This document shows, one piece after another, positions 48,392 to 58,300 of a stretch of DNA of 64,000 nt. The position numbers were made by a program, and so were the translations under genes. The stretch spans positions 7,750,001-7,814,000 of the forward strand of contig NC_003283.11 of assembly GCF_000002985.6 (NCBI RefSeq), written 5' to 3'. Under the pieces are notes generated by a model. It made no database searches, had not been told where the DNA came from, and saw only the letters and a program-made list of their open reading frames with translations. This DNA comes from Caenorhabditis elegans. Lineage: Eukaryota; Nematoda; Chromadorea; Rhabditida; Rhabditidae. The first letter of the stretch is position 1; every line of letters begins with the position of its first letter.

Positions 48392-50540
48392 ATGGTGGCC
48401 ATAACAAGACGATCCGGGACCACAATGTGGTGGGTCGCCCCCATTTTATTAATTTTCGCGTTTACGACAGTTGCCGATTCTATGTGTAAGTTATTTTACT
48501 CTGTACTTTGATTCTAGAGCTAGAACACGAGAATTAAAAAATAAATGTTTGATCTACAGAAACTGCCGTAATATTGGGATATGAAAAAACTTTGACTACT
48601 TGTCTTCATATTGTGCTTAGGATTTCAAAGTTTAGGAATTTTCTCACTGCCCTGGCAGTCGGTGTGTTACACCCCATGTTGCCCTTTGAAAATCTTGGCA
48701 ACACGTGGTTTCGGTATTTCGACGTCACAACGATTATTTCTACAGTCTAACCAAAGATACACCACATAAAATCTTGTGCCATCAAACTTTTAAACTCTCG
48801 TATTGCGATGACCTTCAGAGGTTCAATAAAAATGGCAACACTCTGAGGGCCCGCAGCTCATATCTAGCTTAGTTTTGAACATAAATTGCAAACTACAAAA
48901 TATTGAAAAAATTGAAATACATATTCTCGAAGTTGGCAACTTTGTGGAAAAAAATCAGAAACTACTGAGATGTGAGCTACCACAGTTGTGGCACTATTCT
49001 TGCTGCCTAACAAAAACAAAATTTTAACCTAGAATTAATTTCAATTTCGATTGCGAAAACTTATACTCAAAACGAAAAATATGTTGATCCATTTTTCTAA
49101 TGTGTAACATTTTTCAAGAAGTTCAAGAAGACTCAAAAGTTTTGATTGAAATGTTACCAAACTATTGCAATGTGTCGACCTTTTTTTAATGTCTAACTTT
49201 CAATTCAAACTTTACAGGTTGGAAATTAATACCTGGTAGTTCTGGAAATTCCAAAAAATTCTGAAAGGCATAATTATTTTATTATTTCCCAAATCAGAAA
49301 TCTTGCCTATCGTGAAACTTTATTTCAAAGCTTGTACCAATTCCTTCTCTAAAATGTGGTGTAAATTGTGTTAGCATTTCATTCCTCCACTGAACAACCC
49401 ACTTCCAAGCGAACAAATCCAATCACATCATACAAAATTGTGTGCATAACCGAATTACCTAGAAACTCAATAAAACCTTTAATATTTGTTTGATAATAAC
49501 ATTCAGTAAATACGAAAACTTAATAAGAATTTTGAAATATGTCTATGACGTGCCATTGTGAAGTGTGAACAAAAATAATCTAGACTTTTTGCAGCAATTC
49601 CACTCCGAGAAATGATATTGCAATGGTCGGAATCTGCTCCACAAATGATGCCACGTGGCTACCAGAGGTCTTCAAGATCGTTTAACATGGGTCCAGACGT
49701 GGTGTAAGTGGCGCTTTTCTTTATTTATTTTTTTCCAAAAAAAAAGAAGAGGGACACCTTGTTTTTGCTAAAAACGTTGATGTGTAGGCGGTTTTTGGGG
49801 AAAATAAAATTTTGAAATTGCAAGAGTGATGGATGGAATTCACAAATGGCCGAACTATTTAGATGATCTCACCACGAAAAAGTTACAATATTTTTTAGAG
49901 ATTTCGAATTCAACAACTAATTTTCACCTTTTTTTGACAATCCAGAAAATCATGAAATTAAATAAAATAAAACTTGCAAAAATTTTATAGCAGACTTGCA
50001 TACTTTTCAGTGAATTTTTCGACCTTTTCGATGGTACCAATTCGGTACATGAATCCATTTCCCACAGTGTAAAGGAAATGATTTCATATTAATCCGTGCA
50101 GAATAGAAAATAATAAGAATTTTCAAGTATTCGCGAAACTTCCTTATTCTGATGATGTCCTAGCATATTACGCATCATCTCCGATCTATATACTTTCATG
50201 AATACTCACCTAACTATGAGAGCCACCTTACCTAGAACTTATTTTGGTAGCTGCTGTGTTTTTCTTCCAAGTAGACATTTCGCCAGGGTCGAGAATATCT
50301 GGTTACGTACGCAAATCGTTGTAAAAATAACAAGATTTTATACGAATTTTTAATTATTTTGTGAGCCTAATCTTGGTATGCGTCATGTTTTGAAAGTTCA
50401 ACTTTTGGTTTGCATGACAGAATTCTGTGAGACCTTAAAATATCGGAGAGGGAAACAAAAGAATTTTATAATATACAACAAATTTGGATTTCTTTTCTTC
50501 TTGCAGACACGAAAAGCCACGACCTCTTCGATTCGGATGA
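48392..50540 (+). CDS. Putative RPLRF-amide neuropeptide precursor, flp-21 paralogue
   Basis: Exons to 48485 (start 48392 or, more likely, 48425), 49595-49703 and 50507-50540 give 67 residues from the second ATG. Residues 2-17 are strongly hydrophobic (Trp-Trp-Val-Ala-Pro-Ile-Leu-Leu), a signal peptide ending near Val-Ala-Asp. The C-terminus reads Arg-Ser-Ser-Arg, then Ser-Phe-Asn-Met-Gly-Pro-Asp-Val-Val-His-Glu-Lys-Pro-Arg-Pro-Leu-Arg-Phe-Gly, then stop. The last seven residues are identical to FLP-21. Intron phases (1 and 2) also equal those of flp-21, and the second intron lies just before the peptide in both. The dibasic site of flp-21 is absent; an Arg-X-X-Arg site or a single Arg could release a 19-residue amide. 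The donor GTAAGT at 49704 decides the frame; an upstream GT would give a different, peptide-less tail. AATAAA at 50613. I do not recall a gene name. Confidence 0.75.
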
Positions 50541-51557
50541 TGATGATGACGAGACACCATGAGAGTGAAGAGGATTAATTTTTATTTTGTAAACATAAAT
50601 AATTTTTCAAAAAATAAAAGAAGGAAAGAGAACAGTTTCAAATAAAGTGATTGCTCATTTGAGAGTTAAACTATATATATAGTTGGGTGAATTGAAAAAT
50701 CTACAAGTTTTCATTTACAGTAGTGCCACGCGCGGTGAGACCTTAAGAGGAGAAACTATATGTTCCTTTATTAAGAGTTACGGTAATAATTGATTTTTCT
50801 CTTTTTTTAGTTGAAAAATTACCAATAAATTTTAAATTGAAGTAGTTAAATTTACAGCTTTGAATAATAGTTTTTCCCTTCCAAACATCTAAATTTGATT
50901 TGTTTTCTCTATAAATTATTTGTTTTTAAGTAGTGTAACATCGGAACGTTGTGAAGCAGATTATTCTCGATTTCTCTCCCCGAAATGGAATTTTTTCATA
51001 TATTTGCTCTTCGAAAAGAGCATAGCTCATAAGTAAAGTGTAGGTCAAACCATGAGCCTTCCGATTAAGACCCATGAAAAATTCATAAAACTTATGAATG
51101 GGAATCGGATCACGAGCAACGCCGGGTGCGGGTGGACAACCTCACTTCTGCAAAATGTAGGAAATACGTGGTGACGTGGGAGCTAAACATCTACGATATA
51201 ATATATGACGATGTTGTAGTAATGAAAATTGCGCGAAATTGAAATTGAGAAATAATATTTCGGAGAGAGATTAGTATATATGAGCAAACAAATTTGGGCT
51301 CTGATCCAAAATCTTTGAAGGAATTGAGTTATACTGCAGGGTGGTCTTAAAAATAAATCATGGAGGGAGAATTGACATCACAATTGTCTCAAAATAGCAC
51401 CAACAGGAAAATTGTTTCGGAATTTCTTGAAAAATAAAAATTGTTATTCTCACAAGTTTTATAAAGGATTTCAATATTTTTAGTGTTTGAAAAAAACATA
51501 GAAAAATAAGATTTTAAATATTTACTTTATTTTTCTAAATTTTAACAAAAAACCGTA
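50541..51557. other. Convergent intergenic spacer
   Basis: 3' ends of the flp-21-like gene and the minus-strand UVSSA homologue. A fragment of the dispersed repeat (cgcggtgagaccttaa near 50729) is present. A more GC-rich patch at 51110-51185 is unexplained. No gene is supported. Confidence 0.5.
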
Positions 51558-53685
51558 TTAAAAATGAGAAAACTGTTGACCAAAATTTTTTTCTAGACGA
51601 TTTTTCCTCGATGCATCTAGATCAGCGGACACTCTTTGGATGGTTTTCGGGTCCAGCAGCTTCTTCTGAAGCCGATTTCTAACATCTTCCGAGGCAGTTG
51701 TATCCACGTCGTGCTTCTTTCGCCGTTTCGTTTTTGATTCGTATTCCTTTTCGATCATCTGCCGGATCTTGTCTGCTTCCTTCAGATGGTTTTGCTCTTT
51801 TCTGTAATTTTCTTCAAGCCGATCCTCCTCGTTAATGGGTCTCCCCTCGTCATCGCGATCTACAATTTTTCCATGAAGAGGGCATCTGAAAAGAAATTTC
51901 TGTTATTTTATTGTTACTAGAAACTAGAGAATTACGTGTAATAGTCTTTTCTCGGACAAAGCTTTCCACTCTTCATCTTTGCCAAACAGACTTTCCGATT
52001 GTCTGGAGCTTTTCCAATAAACGTATATTGTCGTTGAGTGTAGATGCTTTGTTGTGCTTTCCCAGCAACAGTTCTAAAAAAAGAATTTGATTCAAAGTTT
52101 ACAAAGCATGAACTGCAATATTACCCTTCATCGGCCGACCTCCAGAATCTATGGCAATCTGCATTGTTTTTCGGAACTTCAACATCTTTTCTCTCCTCTC
52201 CCCAGTATTTTAGGTCAAGCCCGAATGGTACCGTCTTGATTTTTACAGGTTTCTCGTTTTTCATTTCAATTTTGTGTTTTTCGGGGCTTTCAGTGATTTT
52301 TTCCGATTCATCTTTCGATTTGACATCTACCTCCAACTTTTCAGCATATTGAACCATAAGTATGTCATCGATCGAAATATCCACGTCGATAAAATCGTCA
52401 TCAGACTTTTTTCGTTTATTCTTTGGAGGTCGTGGATTTATAATTCTCAACTCATCGGCTTTCAGCACTAAATTCTTGATACCATCTCTATAATCTATAA
52501 TTTCTTGGGCAAGTTTTTCTCCAGGTTGTTTTAACAGTTGTAGTCGTTTTACTAGTCTGAAAGAAAAATTATTTCAATTTTGAATGAGGTTTCGAATTTT
52601 AATATAACATTTGTTTAGTTTTTATTTTAATTTCAAATACTTACTTTCGGAGCGTCTGAACTCGATGAATCAACGAAAGTTTTGCACCAAGAAACGCCTC
52701 AACAATAGCATCATTTTCCGAGGAAACAGAGATTTCTGGAGTCAAATCCGGAATGAAAATCTCGAAACTTTTTGAGTCCGAAATTGCAGAAGGTGTTGAA
52801 GTTGATGTGCTGGGAACTTCAGGATCTGCTGTAGTGAATGATGGAACAAGCATTTGCATTGTAGTTGTGAGTTCCATTGACAGTGTCTCCGCATCGTTTT
52901 TTATCTCGTGGTATTTTGAAGAATAGACGTTGACTGACTGGAAAGTTTTAACATTTCTTTAAATATGTGTTAAATATCCAACCTACATTCTCAATCATTT
53001 TCATTTTTCTTTCTTCCAAAATCTTTTTTCGTTTTCTTTCCGCTTCAATTTTCTTAGCTCCATTTTCATAGTCTACAAATTTTGTCTTCTTCAACGTCAC
53101 CACCAAACATTTCATTCTTGCATCGTTCTTCACACACTTCTCCTTTTCCCAGCTTTTAATCACTGTTATCGCTTCGACTTTCAGCTCATTTCCATGTTTT
53201 TTCGAACCAGGGAGTGGGTTACGAATTGGGTTTGTTTCGAACATTAATTCGAGAAATTCCTAGAGAAATTTAATTTTTTAGTTTAATTTAAGCTTTCACA
53301 AAACTCACTGATGGATCATTGAGTAGATTTTCCCGAAATATTGGAAATTGTAAGAAGAAGCTATTGAACAGTTGCAGAATTAGTTTCCTATCGGGACATC
53401 CTGATCTCTTAAAATGTTTTAATTAATTAATTCTAATGTTAATCTTGAATCTTACGCTTGTAGTATCCAGCAATACTTCTATCACATTCTCGCAGCCTTC
53501 TTCGTCCTGATTTGCCACTTCTTTTTGCAAATTTTGATATGGTATTGATTCAAAGTCCAACTTTCCATCATCTGTCAGCTGAAAACTTTCGCATAATTTT
53601 GTTTTTTAGTTCCAAAACTCACTTCTCGTATGAATCGGTTCAAATTCTTCCTTATTATTGTTGTGGAGTTGTCAATTGAATCCAT
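51558..53685 (-). CDS. UV-stimulated scaffold protein A (UVSSA) homologue
   Basis: Eight exons (53623-53685, 53456-53578, 53309-53407, 52987-53259, 52645-52937, 52125-52556, 51936-52073, 51558-51885) give 582 residues, against about 700 in human UVSSA. The N-terminal 170 residues are helical and VHS-like, with Phe-Leu-Glu-Leu-Met-Phe-Glu-Thr-Asn-Pro. A Ser/Thr-rich acidic linker follows. The C-terminal DUF2043 region has Leu-Asp-Leu-Lys-Tyr-Trp-Gly-Glu-Glu, His-Arg-Phe-Trp-Arg and a Cys-x8-Cys...Cys-Pro-Leu-His-Gly-Lys zinc-binding cluster near residue 470. UVSSA works in transcription-coupled nucleotide excision repair by bringing TFIIH/USP7 to stalled RNA polymerase II with CSA and CSB. The gene is divergent from xpo-1. 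A worm gene symbol is not given because I am unsure of it. Confidence 0.88.
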
Positions 53686-55361
53686 AAAACTGCAGTACTG
53701 AAAACAAAAACAAAAATAATGTTTTCTATCATAATCTTAAAGGCGCATGCAAAGAAAACCGTTCACAGGTCTCGAAGCGAAATAGGTGATACGGTTGTTT
53801 TTTTCAAATATTCCTCACTTTTGGTTGCCTTCTTTTCAACATTTTATTTGTTTCCCGATAAGTTTAGACGCCAATTTTTATTTCAAGGGAAATAATTTTA
53901 TTTAGCGAAAATTATCAACATTTTTTCTTGCTTTGTTCTCAAGTTTGGCTTCATTTTTCTTCTGAAAATCACAAGAACGATGAAAACAACAGCGTATAAA
54001 CATGAATTTAATTTCGCAATCAAATTATTTTCGAAATAATTCGTTAAGATGTACTTAAAAATTTAACAGCACATTTTATTTTTGTGAATATCTACTTTCG
54101 AAAAGTAAGTAAAATACATTTTACTCGTTGTTTCCGTTCTCACCAAACACAGAAATATCAGGTCCGCGAGTACCCAACAGCCGCGAAAGTTTTTGTCAAA
54201 TGCGCTCCATCGTACTCTTTTGCGTCTGCGATGAATTCGAACAGGAAAGGCCGCGAGGAGACTTTCCCCGCGCGCGCCGGCGCGTGTCTTGTGATAAAAA
54301 CTGGGATGGCCGCTGAGCATGAATCCGACGATTTCTCCCACTTCTTCCGTTTTTTGTCTCTCACACGTAAAATCTGCTTCACCGCTGTTTTTTTTCCGTT
54401 CTCATAGCAAATAATAGGTGTGTAGTGTGTCACGTGCGGCGATTTTGTTGCTTCTATTTTCATTCAATCTTTCTCATTTCGACATTTTCGACGCGCGTCT
54501 CGGCCAAAAATATTCAGAATGGTCCTTCCGTTTCTCAATTTCTTCTCCTGTCTTCATGTATCTGCAAACAAGTAAACATGCGAAAAAAAATCACATGACC
54601 CCTCCTCAATAGCTCCTACGCTTTGTTTTCAATGTTTTCCGAACGTAAAGAGAGGGCGCAAGTCATGCACATCACGTGACAAGACAAAGCGGGACGGGTG
54701 CACTCATCGAGGTGTCCTCAATCGATTTTTTACCGTTGCTTACAATAACATCGCGCGCTCTGTCCCAATTCAGCAAGGTCGCACACAATATTTTTCGCAG
54801 TGAGATTTGTTTGGCCGAACTTTTGCATTCAGCATTTCTCACTTCCTAGTCTTGAATAGATCCTTATCAATCCAGTAATTTCGAAACATTTGACTGTCAA
54901 AAGTGACGATGATGAAAGAAATATCTCTCGTCTTCTCCCATCTCCAATTTCCGTTTCTGAATTTATTTCTGTCAAACTTTAGGTCAATATTTTTTCCCTC
55001 TCTTGACATATATTTTCTACACCTTTTGGTTTGCAAATTTAAAAATAATTTTCTTATTTTCAGAACTGGGCTAGATCGATCGTCCCATCGTCAACAGTCG
55101 GTTGTGTGAGAGAGCGTGAGAGTGTGTGTGCGAGTGAAACGATATTTTGGCCTAATTTTCCAGCTTCACTGTGAGAAACACAGGATTTCTGCCCGAAAAG
55201 CGAGAGCCTGAACCCCGCCAGTTTTGTGTGTGCGTGAGTGTGTGAGACTGAACTGGAAACTACTGCCGATTTTTGCGAAATTTGATCGCTGGTAAGTTAT
55301 TTTATATTTATAGTGTTGGTCAATAAATGCTATCAATTTCAGAAACCGACAATAAAAAAAC
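53686..55361. promoter_or_regulatory. Divergent promoter and 5' UTR region of UVSSA homologue and xpo-1
   Basis: Contains a GC-rich core at 54225-54300 with the 12-bp palindrome cgcgccggcgcg (54273-54284). Other elements are tcacgtgac near 54672-54680 and a GT/GA-rich stretch at 55100-55140. A non-coding xpo-1 exon ends at the GTAAGT near 55291 and splices to an acceptor at about 55341. Pieces of the dispersed repeat occur near 53740-53775. No protein gene is supported. Confidence 0.5.
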
Positions 55362-58300
55362 ATGGCTGTCTCAGCAATGGAAGTGCTCTCTGAAGCGAAG
55401 CGTCAATTCGCCCAAGGTGACCGTATCGATGTGACTCTTTTGGATCAAGTCGTCGAGATTATGAATCGAATGAGCGGAAAAGAACAGGCCGAGGCTAACC
55501 AAATCCTCATGTCGCTCAAGGAAGAACGCGATTCGTGGACCAAAGTCGATGCGATTCTTCAATATTCGCAGCTAAATGAGTCCAAGTATTTTGCACTTCA
55601 AATCCTTGAGACTGTCATCCAACACAAATGGAAGTCGTTGCCACAAGTCCAACGTGAAGGAATCAAGTCGTACATCATCACCAAAATGTTCGAATTGTCT
55701 TCTGATCAGAGTGTCATGGAACAAAGTCAACTGCTTCTTCACAAGTTGAACCTCGTTTTGGTTCAAATTGTCAAACAAGATTGGCCAAAGGCATGGCCAA
55801 CATTCATCACCGATATTGTTGATTCATCGAAGAACAACGAGACCGTTTGCATCAACAATATGAATATTCTGAGCTTGTTGAGGTATTTTGAATTAGTTTT
55901 AAAATGTTTTGCTACATTTATTATATTTTTCAGCGAAGAAGTATTTGATTTCGGATCCCAAAACCTCACCCAAGCCAAGGAACAACATCTGAAACAACAA
56001 TTCTGTGGACAGTTCCAAGAAGTATTCACACTGTGTGTCAGCATTCTCGAGAAATGTCCATCCAACTCTATGGTTCAAGCTACCTTGAAGACTCTTCAAC
56101 GATTCCTCACCTGGATTCCAGTTGGCTACGTTTTCGAGACAAACATCACGGAATTGCTGTCTGAAAACTTCCTTTCGCTTGAAGTGTATCGTGTCATCGC
56201 TCTTCAATGTCTCACGGAAATTTCACAAATTCAAGTTGAAACCAACGATCCCAGCTACGACGAAAAGCTTGTCAAAATGTTCTGCTCTACAATGCGCCAC
56301 ATTAGCCAAGTTCTATCTTTGGACCTCGACCTGGCTGCTGTCTACAAAGATGCTTCCGATCAGGATCAGAAACTCATCAGTAGTCTGGCTCAATTTCTTG
56401 TCGCGTTCATCAAAGAGCACGTTCATCTGATTGAAGTAACTGATGAGCCATTAACTGAGGCTAAAATTTTAATGCGAGAATCTCACGACTATGCTATTCA
56501 ACTTCTTTTGAAAATCACTTTGATCGAAGAAATGGAGGTTTTCAAAGTTTGCCTCGATTGTTGGTGCTGGTTGACTGCTGAGCTCTACCGTATATGTCCA
56601 TTCATTCAGCCAAGTACTCTTTACGGAATGATGAGTCAGGTTCGTGAGCATCCACGTCGTCAACTCTACCGTGAATACCTCTCGCAACTTCGTTCAACAA
56701 TGATTTCTCGAATGGCAAAGCCAGAAGAGGTGTTGATTGTGGAAAATGATCAAGGAGAAGTTGTTCGTGAAATGGTCAAAGATACTGATTCGATTGCTTT
56801 GTACCGTAACATGCGTGAAACGCTTGTCTATTTGACTCATCTTGACAACAAGGACACTGAAGTGAAGATGACTGAAAAGTTGGCATCACAAGTGAACGGA
56901 GGAGAGTTTTCGTGGAAGAATTTGAATCGTTTGTGCTGGGCTGTTGGTTCGATTTCTGGAACGATGGTTGAAGAAGACGAAAAGCGATTCCTTGTTCTTG
57001 TTATTCGTGATTTACTCGGGCTCTGTGAACAGAAACGTGGAAAGGACAATAAGGCAGTGATTGCGTCAAACATCATGTATGTTGTCGGACAGTACCCGAG
57101 ATTCCTTCGAGCTCACTGGAAGTTCCTGAAGACGGTTATCAATAAGCTTTTCGAGTTCATGCACGAGACTCATGAAGGTGTACAGGACATGGCTTGTGAT
57201 ACATTCATCAAGATTTCCATAAAATGTAAGAGGCATTTCGTCATCGTCCAACCAGCTGAGAATAAGCCTTTCGTCGAAGAGATGCTCGAAAATTTGACTG
57301 GAATCATCTGCGATCTTTCTCATGCACAAGTTCACGTATTCTACGAGGCTGTTGGACACATCATTTCTGCGCAGATAGATGGAAATCTGCAAGAAGACCT
57401 GATCATGAAGCTTATGGATATCCCAAATCGCACATGGAACGACATCATTGCAGCAGCATCCACTAACGACAGTGTGCTCGAAGAGCCGGAGGTAATTTAT
57501 TTTAAGGGGTTGGCTTTTATATTTATTCAAATTTCAGATGGTCAAATCTGTCCTGAATATACTAAAAACAAATGTGGCCGCCTGCAAATCCATTGGATCT
57601 TCGTTTGTAACCCAACTCGGAAATATCTACAGTGATCTTCTATCCCTCTACAAGTGAGAATTAAAAAAAAAAGAAGTTCTGTTAGTAAACCTAATTTTTT
57701 TAGAATTCTATCCGAGAAGGTGTCCCGAGCAGTGACAACCGCCGGCGAAGAGGCTTTGAAGAATCCATTGGTAAAGACGATGCGAGCTGTGAAGCGAGAG
57801 ATTCTCATCCTTCTATCGACATTCATTTCAAAGAACGGAGATGCCAAGCTCATTCTGGACAGTATAGTTCCACCATTGTTCGATGCGGTTCTCTTCGATT
57901 ACCAGAAGAATGTGCCACAGGCGAGAGAGCCGAAAGTGTTGTCTTTGCTCAGCATTCTGGTCACACAACTTGGAGTCAGTTATCTTTTGAAATTTTGAAA
58001 AAATTAAAATAAAATAAAAATAATTTAGGGCTTGAAGAAAAATTTTCAAATTCGTCTCAACTCTTAACTTTTAAATTTCGAAAATTTCTCAAAAATTATA
58101 ACTTTATCAAATTATTTTTCAGTCTCTCCTCTGTCCACAAGTGCCGAGCATCCTCAGTGCGGTTTTCCAATGCAGCATTGACATGATCAACAAGGATATG
58201 GAAGCGTTCCCCGAGCATCGAACCAACTTCTTCGAGCTGGTGCTTTCTTTGGTTCAAGAGTGCTTCCCGGTTTTCATGGAAATGCCTCCAGAGGATCTTG

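Noticed and set aside
48144-48425. 93-codon minus-strand open frame with an Asp run
   Set aside because: It lies antisense to the promoter and first exon of the flp-21-like gene. The Asp run comes from an ATC repeat.
50378-50578. Open frame ending in a Met/Glu-rich tail
   Set aside because: It is intron plus the wrong frame of exon 3 of the flp-21-like gene; the consensus donor GTAAGT puts exon 3 in the RPLRFG frame.
54063-54463. Open frames of about 100 codons on both strands
   Set aside because: The GC-rich promoter DNA lacks stops by composition. No splice signals or protein motifs are present.
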